The notes beneath the pieces were generated by a model, which saw only the letters and a list, made by a program, of their open reading frames with translations, was not told the DNA's origin and did not search any database. 64,000 nt of DNA from an uncultured Rhodospirillaceae bacterium. GTDB lineage: Bacteria > Pseudomonadota > Alphaproteobacteria > Rhodospirillales > Magnetospirillaceae. Made by a program: the position numbers and the translations under genes. The stretch is taken from NCBI GenBank assembly GCA_937887565.1, contig CALABS010000077.1, positions 1 to 64,000 on the forward strand, read 5' to 3'. Shown piece after piece: positions 49,895 to 59,492 of this stretch (positions are counted from its first letter, which is position 1; every line of letters starts with the position of its first letter).

Positions 49895-49979
49895 CTCGCC
49901 CATTTTCCCGCCCCGTGACGCTGGTGAAGCACGACGGGGGCTGTATAATGCCGGTCGCTGGTCCTCTTGGAGGTTGCGG

Positions 49980-50786
49980 ATGAATCGGGTGGTCAAGGGC
50001 GTCGCGACGGCCGTGGCGGTGATGGCGGCGAGCGGCGGTCCCACCTGGGCCGGGGGTATCGAGCTGGCGCCGCACCGGGCCGTCTATTCCATGGGGCTGG
50101 CGACCATCAAGCCGGGCGCCGGCCTGGCCGGGGCCAACGGCACCATGACCTACGAATTCGCCGACGCCTGCGACGGCTGGGTGGTCGAGAACCGCATCGC
50201 CATCACCTATTCCTACACCGAGGGCGGACAGGCGCTGTCCACCACCGACTTCATCACCTGGGAATCCAAGGACGGGCTGAAATACCGCTTCCGCATGCGC
50301 AACACCCGCGACGGCGAGGTGACCGAGGAGGTGGAGGGCTCGGCCGAACTGAAGCCCAAGGGCCAGGGCGGCGTCGCCCATTTCACCCGGCCCGAGCCGG
50401 TGACCATCGACCTGCCCAAGGGCACCGTGTTTCCCACCGAGCATACCCTGCGGCTGATGGCCGCCGCCGAGCGCGGCGAGCACACCTTCCTCAAGGTGGT
50501 GTTCGACGGGTCGGGCACCGAGGGGCCTTACGAGGTCAACGCCGTCATCGGCCGCCGCCAGGACGACGCGCCCAAGGTCCTGTCGCCGCTGACCTCGCGC
50601 CAGCCCATGTGGCCCATGCGGATGGCGTTCTTCCCGGTCTCCAGCCGCGAGGCGGTGCCGGAATTCGAGATGGCACTGGACTACCAGCCCAATGGAATCG
50701 CCCGCGCCATCGTCCAAAGCTTCAAGAGCTTCAGCCTCAAGGGGCGTCTGGAGAGCGTCGAGCCGGTCCCCCGGCGCGGCTGCTGA
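49980..50786 (+). CDS. eipB: EipB-family (DUF1849) periplasmic envelope protein
   Basis: The 268-residue exported protein (signal peptide 1-24) matches the EipB family in APHRAVYSMGL, GANGTMTYEFADACDGW and following strands. EipB of Brucella is a beta-spiral protein needed for envelope integrity, with a disulfide between a Cys of the first strands and the C-terminal region; here Cys64 and Cys268, the last residue, are the matching pair. A GGAGG site precedes the ATG. The stop overlaps the following TPR gene. Confidence 0.85.
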   Translation: MNRVVKGVATAVAVMAASGGPTWAGGIELAPHRAVYSMGLATIKPGAGLAGANGTMTYEFADACDGWVVENRIAITYSYTEGGQALSTTDFITWESKDGLKYRFRMRNTRDGEVTEEVEGSAELKPKGQGGVAHFTRPEPVTIDLPKGTVFPTEHTLRLMAAAERGEHTFLKVVFDGSGTEGPYEVNAVIGRRQDDAPKVLSPLTSRQPMWPMRMAFFPVSSREAVPEFEMALDYQPNGIARAIVQSFKSFSLKGRLESVEPVPRRGC

Positions 50787-52105
50787 TGAACGGCCGTCTC
50801 GCCGAGCTGGAAGCGGAAATCGCCGAGCTGCGGCGGCGGTCGGACGCCGATCCCGATCACCTGTATCCGGGCCTGGCCTACGCCCTGGCCGAGTTGAGCG
50901 GACTGCTGCGCGACGGCGGCCGGCCCGCCGCGGCGCTGGACGCCATCAGCGAGGCCGAGGGCCTGTTCCGGGTGCTCGCCGACCACGACGACGACTACCG
51001 CCAGCCCTTCGCCTCCGCCCTCAACACCCTGGCCAATCTGCTGCAGGACGCCGGCCGGGCGGCGGAGGCGCTGGAGGTCGCCCGCGAGGCGGTGGACGTG
51101 GCGGCGGCGCTTCCGACCGACCACGCCGACGACCTGCTGCTGGCCGTCGCGCGCATGACGTTGGCGACCCAGTTGTTCATCCTGGGCGCCGACCGCGAGG
51201 CGACGGCGGTCCTCTGCGAGGTCGGCCGCGCCACCCGCCGGCTGATCGAAGGCGGGCAGGGCGACGCGGCGGGAACCGTGTTCGGCATGATGCAGGCCAT
51301 GGCCGACGACGCCCGCTCGCGGGAGGGATGGGGCGATCACGTCGCCTATCGCCGCGCACTGGCGCTGGCGCTGCCCGGCGATCCGCCCTCGGGGCGGGCG
51401 GTGCTGGCCTACGCCCTCGACGAGGCCACCATCGCCATGGCCGAGAGCGATCCCGCCGCGGCCCTGGCGTGGGCGGAGGAGGCGGCGGCCGAGTTCTCGC
51501 GGCTGGCGGCGGAGGACCCGATCCGCTACGCCGCCGCCCACACCCAGGCTGCCGAGCGCTGGCTGCGTCTCGCGCTGGGGGCCGAGGACCCGGACACCAG
51601 GGAGCGCGCCGCCCGCGCCCTGGCGGCGGCCGGAGACGGCGAGCGGCGCGGCCGCGCCCTGACCGTGCTGGCGGCGGCGCTGGAGGACCAGGCCCGCTTC
51701 GACGAGGCGCTGGCGGTCTGCGACCAGGCCCTGTCCTTGTGGCGGTCGTTGCCCGACGAGGGGCGACGGCTGGCGTCGTGCCTCAATCTGCGCATCGGCT
51801 TGCTGTCGCGGCTGGGCGAGGTCGAGGCGGCCCTGGACGCGGCCGCCGAGGCGATCGCCTTGTGGCGGGCGACCGAGAGTGTCGATCCGGCCACCGACGC
51901 CTCGATCTTCGCCGACACCCTGCGCGCCCAGGCCGCGCTGCTGGTCCGCATCGGCCGGTGGGACGCCGCGTTGGCGGTGATCGACGAGGGCGTCCGCCTG
52001 GTTCTGTCGGCCATCATCGAGGCGGGCGTGGGGTCGTCGGCGCTGCTGGGCGAATTCGAGCGGTTGCGGGGCGAATGTCTGAAGGCACTGGGCCGCGAGG
52101 GCTGA
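50786..52105 (+). CDS. Cytoplasmic TPR-repeat protein
   Basis: The 439-residue protein is all helical with no signal peptide. TPR-like helix pairs are seen throughout, for example LAYALAELSGLLRDGGRPAA and FASALNTLANLLQDAGRAAE early, and ALEDQARFDEALAVCDQALS late. It is probably a scaffold. It overlaps eipB (TGATG), and a related TPR gene follows 96 bp later, so all three may be one operon. Confidence 0.8.
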   Translation: MNGRLAELEAEIAELRRRSDADPDHLYPGLAYALAELSGLLRDGGRPAAALDAISEAEGLFRVLADHDDDYRQPFASALNTLANLLQDAGRAAEALEVAREAVDVAAALPTDHADDLLLAVARMTLATQLFILGADREATAVLCEVGRATRRLIEGGQGDAAGTVFGMMQAMADDARSREGWGDHVAYRRALALALPGDPPSGRAVLAYALDEATIAMAESDPAAALAWAEEAAAEFSRLAAEDPIRYAAAHTQAAERWLRLALGAEDPDTRERAARALAAAGDGERRGRALTVLAAALEDQARFDEALAVCDQALSLWRSLPDEGRRLASCLNLRIGLLSRLGEVEAALDAAAEAIALWRATESVDPATDASIFADTLRAQAALLVRIGRWDAALAVIDEGVRLVLSAIIEAGVGSSALLGEFERLRGECLKALGREG

Positions 52106-52107
52106 CC

Positions 52108-52125
52108 GGGATGGACAACCATCCC
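52108..52125 (+). terminator. Hairpin between the two TPR genes
   Basis: GGGATGG and CCATCCC pair around an ACAA tetraloop three bases after the stop codon at 52105. It may partly terminate the eipB-TPR transcript. Confidence 0.5.
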
Positions 52126-52201
52126 CATATCCCCCTACTGTGACCCGCCGCCCGCTTCCTTTCGGCCCGTTCGTGAGGATGCACACCGAAAGGAGAGAAC
52201 C

Positions 52202-53293
52202 ATGACCGACAGCAGCCCCGGCCCGACCGAGGACCTGGCTCGCCTGCAGGCCGTCATCGCCGAGCATCGCGCGCTGATGGCGGACAATCCGGACAATCTC
52301 TACCCGGTGTTCGCCGATTCGTTGATGGGCCTGGCGGTGGCGTTGGCCGAGGACGGCCACCACGGCGAGGCGCTGGCCGCCGCCGAGGAAGGCGTCGAGC
52401 ATTTCCGCCACCTGGAGGCCGCCGACCCGGCCGCCTTTCGCGTCCATCTCGCCTCGGCGCTCAACAATTTCTCCAACCGCCTGACCGACGCCGAGCGGGA
52501 CGACGATGCCCGCCGCGCCTGCGAGGAGTCGGTGCGGATGGCGTCCGAGGCGCTGGCCGATCCCAATCCCGTCCAGGCCCGGTTCGTGCTGGTCTCGGCG
52601 CTGATGAACCAGTCGGGGCGCTCGTGGCGGATGGGCGAGCCCGACCGCGCCATCGGCGAGATGGAGGCGGCGGTCGACGCCTTCCGCGACGGCGGCGAGG
52701 CGCTTAACCAGTTCCTGGGCGTCATGGTCGACGCCCTCCACAAGAACGCCATGGCGCTGGCCGAGGCCAACCGCTGGGACGAAGCCATCGCCATCCGCCG
52801 CATGACGGGAAAGCTGTTCCCGGCGCCCACGCCGGCGCCGGTCAGCCATCTGCTGGCGCTGACCCTGGAACACGCGGCCTTCGCCCACAGCCGCGCCGGC
52901 CAGCCCGGCCAGTCCCTGCCCCTGGTCGAGGAGGCGGTGGAGCTTTCGCGCGGGCTGGCCCAGGCCGAGCCCGAGCAGTACACCCTGTTCCTGGCCCAGT
53001 CGCTGTCCAACATGGCCAGCCGCCAGTTCGAAGCCGGCGCCTCGCCGCAGGCCCTGGAGGCCGCCCTGGAAGCCATCAAGCTCTATCAGGACGCCGCCCA
53101 CATCAACGCCTCGGACACCGTGGTGCCGCTGGCGATGACGCTGGAGACCTTCGCCAACATCCTGGCCTCGCTGGGCCACGAGGAACAGGCGCGGACGGTG
53201 ATGGCGCAACGCGACGAACTGCTGGAGATCGCCCGGCAGGTGGAAGGGGTCGACGACCACCAGCACGGCGACGGCTGCGGCTGCGGGCACTGA
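52202..53293 (+). CDS. TPR-repeat protein with metal-binding C-terminal tail
   Basis: The 363-residue helical protein has TPR units similar in spacing to the preceding gene (SLMGLAVALAEDGHHGEALAA, SALNNFSNRLTDAERDDDA), so the two look like distant paralogues. The C-terminus ends in DHQHGDGCGCGH, a cluster of His and Cys able to bind a soft metal ion. An AAGGAG site precedes the ATG. Function unknown. Confidence 0.78.
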   Translation: MTDSSPGPTEDLARLQAVIAEHRALMADNPDNLYPVFADSLMGLAVALAEDGHHGEALAAAEEGVEHFRHLEAADPAAFRVHLASALNNFSNRLTDAERDDDARRACEESVRMASEALADPNPVQARFVLVSALMNQSGRSWRMGEPDRAIGEMEAAVDAFRDGGEALNQFLGVMVDALHKNAMALAEANRWDEAIAIRRMTGKLFPAPTPAPVSHLLALTLEHAAFAHSRAGQPGQSLPLVEEAVELSRGLAQAEPEQYTLFLAQSLSNMASRQFEAGASPQALEAALEAIKLYQDAAHINASDTVVPLAMTLETFANILASLGHEEQARTVMAQRDELLEIARQVEGVDDHQHGDGCGCGH

Positions 53294-53326
53294 TACAGGC
53301 CCGGGCGGGCGGCATGACAGGGGCGG

Positions 53327-54658
53327 TCACTCTCTCCGCAGGAACGCCGCGTACCACCGTCCCGAGTCCTTGAGCGCTCGGACCTGGGTGGCGAAGTCCA
53401 CGTGGACGATGCCGAACCGGTTGCCGTAGCCCGAGCCCCATTCGTAATTGTCGAGCAGCGACCACACGAAATAGCCGCGCACGTCGGCGCCCCGGTCCAT
53501 GGCCGCCTTCATGGCGGCGGTGTACAGGTCCAGATAGGCGATGCGGTAGGGGTCGGCGACGCGCCCCTCGGCATCGGGCTTCTCCTCGTCGGCGCCCCGG
53601 CCGCAGCCGTTCTCGGTGACCACCACCGGCAGCCGGTAGCGTTGGTGCACCCGCAGCAGCTCGTCGGTGAAGGCCTCGGGATAGATCGGCCAGCCGATGG
53701 CCGGATGCGGCTTGGCGGTCTTGTCCTCGCCCCAGCCGAATCCCATGGGGGTGGCGGGATCGGCCTTGGCCCAGATGGGGCCGTAGTGGTTGAGGCCGAA
53801 CCAGTCCAGCGGCCGGCAGATGCGGGCCAGGTCGCCGGCCCGGATCACCGGCTCGAATTCGGCGGCGGCGGCCTCGGGATAGGCGCCCAGGATCTGCGGG
53901 TCGGCGTAGACGAGGTTCCAGTGGGCGTCCAAGTCCCGGGCGGCGCGGATGTCGGCCTCGGCGTCGGTCTCGGGGTGGACGGCCTGGCGGTTGTGGATGA
54001 CGCCGATGCTGGCCTCCGGCACATGGGCGCGCAGCACGTCGACGGCGGCGCCGTGGGCCAGGTTCAGGTGATGGACGGCGCGGACGTACTGGCCGCGGTC
54101 CTCGATGCCCGGCGCGCACCATTTCTTATGGGCATAGCCGAACAGGGTCGAGACGTTGGGCTCGTTGAAGGTGGCGAAGCGGCGCACGCGGTCGCCGAGG
54201 CGGCGGGCCACCACGGTGGCGTAGTCGGCGAACCATCCCGCCGCGTCGCGGCTGGTCCAGCCGCCACGCTCGTGCAGGGCCTGGGGCAGGTCCCAGTGGT
54301 ACAGGCACGCCCACGGCTCGATGCCGGCCGCCAACAGGGCGTCGACCAGCCGGTCGTAGAAGTCGATGCCCTTGGCGTTCACCGCCCCCAGGCCGCGCGG
54401 CAGCACGCGCGGCCACGCCACCGAGAAGCGGTAGGCGCCGACCCCCACCTCCTTCATCAAGGCCACGTCCGCGCGCCAGCGGTGATAGTGGTCGCAGGCC
54501 ACCTCGCCGGTGTCGCCGTTGTTGGTGCGGCCGGGGATGCGGGCATGGATGTCCCAGATGCAGGCGCCGCGCCCGTCCTCGGCGGCGGCGCCCTCGATCT
54601 GGTAGGCGGCGGTGGACACGCCCCAGACGAAATCCTCGGGGAAGTCGGCGGCGTTCAT
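53327..54658 (-). CDS. GH1 family beta-glucosidase
   Basis: The 443-residue cytosolic enzyme hydrolyses beta-glucosides by the retaining mechanism. The acid/base Glu is in TFNEPN near residue 166 and the nucleophile Glu in VVTENG near residue 350. The N-terminal signature FVWGVSTAAYQIEGA is intact. Its ATG overlaps the stop of the UPF0104 membrane protein (ATGA), an unusual pairing of a glycosidase with a lipid-type membrane protein. Confidence 0.94.
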   Translation of the reverse strand: MNAADFPEDFVWGVSTAAYQIEGAAAEDGRGACIWDIHARIPGRTNNGDTGEVACDHYHRWRADVALMKEVGVGAYRFSVAWPRVLPRGLGAVNAKGIDFYDRLVDALLAAGIEPWACLYHWDLPQALHERGGWTSRDAAGWFADYATVVARRLGDRVRRFATFNEPNVSTLFGYAHKKWCAPGIEDRGQYVRAVHHLNLAHGAAVDVLRAHVPEASIGVIHNRQAVHPETDAEADIRAARDLDAHWNLVYADPQILGAYPEAAAAEFEPVIRAGDLARICRPLDWFGLNHYGPIWAKADPATPMGFGWGEDKTAKPHPAIGWPIYPEAFTDELLRVHQRYRLPVVVTENGCGRGADEEKPDAEGRVADPYRIAYLDLYTAAMKAAMDRGADVRGYFVWSLLDNYEWGSGYGNRFGIVHVDFATQVRALKDSGRWYAAFLRRE

Positions 54659-55695
54659 TGGGCGGCTCCGGGGTCGGGTTGGAGGGGATCGGACTGGAGG
54701 ATGGCGGCCGGCTTGCGCCGCCGGCGCTTCCTCGGCGGCGGCCGGGTGCCGTTGGCGCCCAGGATCAGCCAACCCGGCAGGCCCCACAGCATGGACTGGA
54801 CGATGAGGGCGCCCTGGTAGACCAGGACATAGGCCAGCGCCTGCGACGCCGAGAAGCCGAAGGGCGGCAGCACCGAGGCGGCGACGAACTGGTAGACCCC
54901 CACATAGCCGGGCGTCGAGGGCACCGCCTTGGACAGCGCGATGGCGGCCTGGAACAGCAGTGCCTGCGGCGCCGACAGCGACAGGCCCATGGCGGCGGCG
55001 ATCACCGTCAACGCCAGCACGTCCAGCGACCACACCGCCATCGTCAGGCCCAGGAAGGCGGCCAGGCGGCGCGGCTGGTAGAGCGCCAGCGTCCCCTGGC
55101 TGAAACGGCCCAGCAGCACCTCGACGCGGCCGGTCACGGCGGCCAGTCGGCCAATGCGTTTCAAGGGCCACAACACCAGCTTGCGGAAGCGCGCCGTGAA
55201 CAGCAGCACCAGGATCACCCCCACGCCGGCAGCGAACAGGCCGCCCGCCGCCCCCAGCAGCCATGGCGGCGATTGCGGCAGCCACGCCACCACCGCGAAG
55301 GCGGCCAGGGCCATGAACACGGCGTCGGACACCCGCTCCATGGCGATGGTGCCGAGCGCGAAGCTCATCCCGCCCTTGACGCGGCGGCCGACCACGTAGG
55401 CGCGCATGGCCTCGCCGGCGCGGGCGGGCAGGAAGTTGTTGCCGAGATAGCCGAACATCTCGCCGAAGAAGGCGAGCTTGAACGACGCGCCGCGATGGGC
55501 CGATAGCAGGACGTTCCAGCGCGCCCCCCGGCACAGCATGGCGCCGGTCTGGATCGCGAACGCCAGGGCGAGGACGCGGGGATCCATGGTGGCGACCGCC
55601 TGGGCGAAGCCCGGCCAGTCGGCCCCCTTGAGCGCCAGGGCCAGCAGCAGGGCGGCAAGCCCGATCGTCAAAGCCACCCGCGCCAGCCGGCCCAT
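54655..55695 (-). CDS. UPF0104/LPG-synthase-TM-like membrane protein
   Basis: The 346-residue protein has about eight helices and the family motif GYLGNNFLPARAGEAMRAYVV near residue 84, plus KAVPSTPGYVGVYQ in the second half, as in the flippase part of MprF and in UPF0104 proteins. The C-terminus is basic. The family is linked to lipid or glycolipid transport. The downstream, coupled GH1 gene suggests a sugar-related substrate, which is inference. Confidence 0.86.
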   Translation of the reverse strand: MGRLARVALTIGLAALLLALALKGADWPGFAQAVATMDPRVLALAFAIQTGAMLCRGARWNVLLSAHRGASFKLAFFGEMFGYLGNNFLPARAGEAMRAYVVGRRVKGGMSFALGTIAMERVSDAVFMALAAFAVVAWLPQSPPWLLGAAGGLFAAGVGVILVLLFTARFRKLVLWPLKRIGRLAAVTGRVEVLLGRFSQGTLALYQPRRLAAFLGLTMAVWSLDVLALTVIAAAMGLSLSAPQALLFQAAIALSKAVPSTPGYVGVYQFVAASVLPPFGFSASQALAYVLVYQGALIVQSMLWGLPGWLILGANGTRPPPRKRRRRKPAAILQSDPLQPDPGAAQ

Positions 55696-55765
55696 GCCCT
55701 ACCCCATTCGCACGCTGCTTCTATGCAGAATGGGGGAGGGCGGGGGACCTGGCAAGAGCCGGCGG

Positions 55766-57628
55766 TCAGTACTTCTTGTCATCGCCCCACATGGCCGGGT
55801 CGAAGCGGATGACGCGGTTGCGGCCCTGCTCCTTGGCCTGATAGAGGGCGACGTCGGCGAACTTCACCGCCTGCCAGAAGGTGTCGCTGTCGGTGGGGAA
55901 GTCGGCGATGCCGATGGAAATGGTCTTCTTCAGCACCACCCCGCCGGTCTTGACCTCCAGGGCCTCGACGGCGATGCGGATCTTCTCGGCCACCGCGTCG
56001 GCATTCTCGGGCGGGGTGTCCAACAGGACGACAAGGAACTCCTCTCCGCCGAAGCGGATGACGAGGTCCGACGCCCGCACCGTCTGGCGCAGCACCTTGG
56101 CCAGGGCCTTGATGACGGCGTCGCCGGCGTCGTGGCCGTAGGTATCGTTGACCATCTTGAAGTAGTCGAGGTCCAGCATCATGATCGCCAGCGGCGCCTT
56201 GCGGCGCTGGACGTTGGCGACCAGTGTGTCGACGTATTCCTCGAGGAAGCGGCGGTTGTTGAGGCCGGTCATCGGATCGCGCAGGCTGGATTCCCTGAGC
56301 GTCTCCATCAGCCGCTTGGTCTCGAGCACCGGCGCCGCCTCGCGCAGATAGACGCTGACATAGGGCAACTGGCCGACCACCCGCTGCTCGATCTCGGGGG
56401 TGGTGACGATCTGCAGGACGTTGCCCACCGAGCCGGACTGGATGATCGGCAGGCAGACGTGCTTGCGGTCGTCGCACCCTTCCGGCGGCTGGAAGGCGTA
56501 GCAGATGCCGGGATTGGTCACGCCGTCCACCGTGTGGCCGGTGCGCCGGGCCCGGCAGCCCTCGCTGCGCACCAGGATCTGCGGATCGCACCAGCGGCAG
56601 GCGGCGTCGATGACGCCGTCCACGAACAACGGCACCATCTGGTTCTTGTTGGGGACCATCTCGTACAATGAGAATTCGTGGATGGCGAACTCACCCTCCA
56701 GCGTCTTGGCCAACCGCTGGTGGATCTCGCGCTTGGTCTCGTCCTCCTCGATGGCCTGCTTGAAATGGGCGGCCCGGGTCAGGCCGTCGACCATGTCGAT
56801 GGTGGCGTCGAGCTGGTTCTCGTCGGGCGCCGGCGTCCGGTTGGTCAGCCGCGCCACGTTCTCGCCGATCCGGGTCAGGCCGGTGTCGAGAAAGCCGAGC
56901 AGGCGGTTCATGTCGCCGGCGATCTGGCCGATCTCGTCCTTGGTCTGCTGCTTGACCTGGCCCTTGAAGTCGCCGCGCAGGGCGCGCTGCACCGCGTCCT
57001 CGACGTTGTTGGCGGTCAGCGCGATGGGCTGGATCATGCGGCGGATCATGACGAAGGCCAGCGCCGAGAACAGCGCCACGGTGGCGGCGACGCCGGCCAC
57101 GGTCATCATGGCCTTGGCCTTCAGGGTGCCGATGGAGACCATCATGGTCACCGCCCCCAGCACCATGCCTTCCTGGACCTCGTGGCACTCCAGGCAGTTG
57201 GGCGAGCCGCGGGTGGTGGCGACGAAGGGAATGGTGCCGCGGATCAGCGTATCGTCGCTCATTTCGACGATCTCGTAGATGGGCTTGCCCTCGCGGAGCA
57301 CCCGGGTCTCGATGTCGTCGGTGGGGGATTCCTCGTTCAACCCCTTGCCGAACTGCCGCTCGACCAGCGGCGAGCGGACCACGCGGGCCATGGACAGGCC
57401 CTGGACGTCCATCAGCCGCTTGAGGAAGTTCTCGCGCTTGTCGATGACGCCGTTGATCATCGACTCGGTCAGATGGACGCGGACGATCTCGGCGGCGGTG
57501 CGGATGTGGTCCGACGAGGACGCAACGGAAAAGCCCCGGAAGGCGTAAAGGCTGATGGCCACGACCATGGCGACCAGACAGATGGCGATGACGGCGAAGA
57601 ACGCCGTCACCTTGGAATGCAGCGTCAT
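55766..57628 (-). CDS. Membrane diguanylate cyclase with periplasmic haem-c motif
   Basis: The 620-residue protein has a periplasmic sensor (about 31-172) between two helices, with a haem-c site PNCLECHE (Cys145, Cys148, His149). HAMP (about 198-250) and a GAF-like middle region with several Cys (CRWCD, CRARR, GICYAF, CDDRKHVC) follow. The C-terminal GGDEF domain has the active site RFGGEEF and an intact RxxD inhibition site (RASD) five residues before it. It makes c-di-GMP, probably in response to redox state or a gas ligand at the haem. Confidence 0.93.
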   Translation of the reverse strand: MTLHSKVTAFFAVIAICLVAMVVAISLYAFRGFSVASSSDHIRTAAEIVRVHLTESMINGVIDKRENFLKRLMDVQGLSMARVVRSPLVERQFGKGLNEESPTDDIETRVLREGKPIYEIVEMSDDTLIRGTIPFVATTRGSPNCLECHEVQEGMVLGAVTMMVSIGTLKAKAMMTVAGVAATVALFSALAFVMIRRMIQPIALTANNVEDAVQRALRGDFKGQVKQQTKDEIGQIAGDMNRLLGFLDTGLTRIGENVARLTNRTPAPDENQLDATIDMVDGLTRAAHFKQAIEEDETKREIHQRLAKTLEGEFAIHEFSLYEMVPNKNQMVPLFVDGVIDAACRWCDPQILVRSEGCRARRTGHTVDGVTNPGICYAFQPPEGCDDRKHVCLPIIQSGSVGNVLQIVTTPEIEQRVVGQLPYVSVYLREAAPVLETKRLMETLRESSLRDPMTGLNNRRFLEEYVDTLVANVQRRKAPLAIMMLDLDYFKMVNDTYGHDAGDAVIKALAKVLRQTVRASDLVIRFGGEEFLVVLLDTPPENADAVAEKIRIAVEALEVKTGGVVLKKTISIGIADFPTDSDTFWQAVKFADVALYQAKEQGRNRVIRFDPAMWGDDKKY

Positions 57629-57825
57629 GCTCCCCCCCTCGTGGGCGCTCCCTCACCCTCGGGCTTTCCCCCTACGAAAGCCGGGCGGTAGCATAGGCCG
57701 GCGGTCACAATTCGGCAACGCTCACATGGCCCCGTCGGAGTACCCCCTGATATTCGCTAACGTCTTGGGTATGCACTCCCCACCTCCAGGCGAACAGAGC
57801 GGTGGAAATCCGCATGGAGGTGTAG

Positions 57826-59172
57826 ATGGCCCACAAGGAGCGGGGACTTTGCGAGCTCTACCAGGAGGACCCCGAGCGCGCCGACCGGTTGGTGTTCGGG
57901 CGGCTAGCGGCGTCGGGCCGGCGCGGCTTCCTCAAGGGGGCGGGCCTGGCGGCCATGGGCGCCGTGGTGGGCGGCGCCATTCCCTTTCACCGTTCCCTGC
58001 CGGCAGGCCTGATCCCGGCGGCGCTGGCCGAGGAGCCCAAACCCTTCGTCATCCGCGGCAAGGAGGGGCTCCGGGTCTTGAACGACCGCCCCATCAACGC
58101 GGAGACGCCGGCCCATCTGCTCGACGACCTGATCACTCCCAACGACCGCCATTTCGTCCGCAACAACGGGCTGGCACCCGACATGGCGGTCAGGATGGAT
58201 CCGCGCGGCTGGAAACTCACCATCGACGGCGAGGTCGAGCGGGCGCTCACCCTCACGCTGGACGAGCTGCGCGGCAAGTTCCGCCCGGTGACGCTGGCCC
58301 TGCAACTGGAATGCGGCGGCAACGGCCGCGCCGGCTTCAACCCGCCGGCCAGCGGCAACCAGTGGACGGTGGGGGCGGTGGGCAACGCCCGCTGGACCGG
58401 CGTCCCCCTGCGCGACATCTTGGCCGCCGCCGGGGTGAGGGAAAGCGCGAAATACACCGGCCATTACGGCATGGACCGGCATCTGTCCGGCGATCCGGCC
58501 AAGGAAGCCATCTCGCGCGGGCTGCCGATCTGGAAGGCCATGGACCCCCACACCATCGTCGCCTTCGAGATGAACGGCCAGCCGATCCCTGCGCTGAACG
58601 GATTTCCGGTGCGCCTCGTGGCGCCGGGTTGGCCGGGCTCGGCGTCGCAGAAGTGGCTGGAGCGCATCTGGGTCCGCGACCGCGTCCACGACGGCGCCAA
58701 GATGACCGGTACCTCGTACCGGGTGCCCGCCTATCCGGCGGAGCCCGGCGAGACGGTGCCCGAGGAGGACTTCGTCATCATTCAGTCCATGCCGGTGAAG
58801 TCGGTCATCACCTGGCCCCAGAGCGGCTTCGAGCTGCCCCAGGACAACACCATGCTCGAGGTGCGCGGCTCGGCCTGGGCCGGCGACCAGACGGTGCGCC
58901 GGGTGGACATCTCCAAGGATTTCGGGGCCACCTGGGCGCCCGCCGAATTGGAGCCGCCGCCCAATCCCTATTCGTGGCAGCGCTGGCGGGCGCGGGTCGA
59001 TTTCCCGTCTCGGGGCTATTATGAAATCTGGGCGCGGGCCACCGACGACCGGGGGCGGAGCCAGCCCTTCGCGGTGGCGTGGAACCCCAAGGGCTACCTC
59101 AACAACGCCATGCACCGGATCGCGGTGCGGGTGCCCGACTATCGTGGACAGATTTCCGAGGCGCCGGGATGA
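57826..59172 (+). CDS. sorA: SorA-like sulfite dehydrogenase molybdoenzyme
   Basis: The 448-residue protein has a twin-arginine leader (SGRRGFLKGAGLAAMG, near residues 31-46). The sulfite oxidase fold carries the molybdenum-binding Cys in LQLECGGNGR (near residue 161) and the C-terminal dimerisation domain (FELPQDNTMLEVRGSAWAG). It oxidises sulfite to sulfate in the periplasm and passes electrons to the cytochrome encoded next. GGAGG lies 5 bases before the ATG. Confidence 0.92.
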   Translation: MAHKERGLCELYQEDPERADRLVFGRLAASGRRGFLKGAGLAAMGAVVGGAIPFHRSLPAGLIPAALAEEPKPFVIRGKEGLRVLNDRPINAETPAHLLDDLITPNDRHFVRNNGLAPDMAVRMDPRGWKLTIDGEVERALTLTLDELRGKFRPVTLALQLECGGNGRAGFNPPASGNQWTVGAVGNARWTGVPLRDILAAAGVRESAKYTGHYGMDRHLSGDPAKEAISRGLPIWKAMDPHTIVAFEMNGQPIPALNGFPVRLVAPGWPGSASQKWLERIWVRDRVHDGAKMTGTSYRVPAYPAEPGETVPEEDFVIIQSMPVKSVITWPQSGFELPQDNTMLEVRGSAWAGDQTVRRVDISKDFGATWAPAELEPPPNPYSWQRWRARVDFPSRGYYEIWARATDDRGRSQPFAVAWNPKGYLNNAMHRIAVRVPDYRGQISEAPG

Positions 59173-59492
59173 GGCTGGCGGTGGCCGCCGCGTGCCTCGT
59201 CGCGGCCGGCACCGCCTGGGCCCAGCCGCCCAGCCCGTTCCTGACGACGCCCGGCGGCGGCGGCCAGGAGGAGGCCGCCCTGCCGCCGGGCGACGGTCGC
59301 GAGATGGTAGAGGGCATCTGCTCGGGCTGCCACTCCATCCGGCTGGTGACCCAGCAGCGTCTGTCGCGCGAGCGGTGGGATCACCTGCTCGACTGGATGG
59401 TCGCGGAGCAGGGAATGCCGGAACTGGACGCCGAGACGCGGGAGCGGGTTCTGGACTACCTGGGCAGCCATCTGGCTCCCAAGACAGGTTAG
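59169..59492 (+). CDS. sorB: SorB-like cytochrome c subunit
   Basis: The 107-residue exported protein (signal peptide 1-18, AWAQ) has one haem-c site, CSGCH near residue 51, and a Met-containing C-terminal half. It overlaps the sorA stop (ATGA) as in SorAB sulfite dehydrogenases, where it takes electrons from the Mo cofactor. Confidence 0.92.
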   Translation: MRLAVAAACLVAAGTAWAQPPSPFLTTPGGGGQEEAALPPGDGREMVEGICSGCHSIRLVTQQRLSRERWDHLLDWMVAEQGMPELDAETRERVLDYLGSHLAPKTG

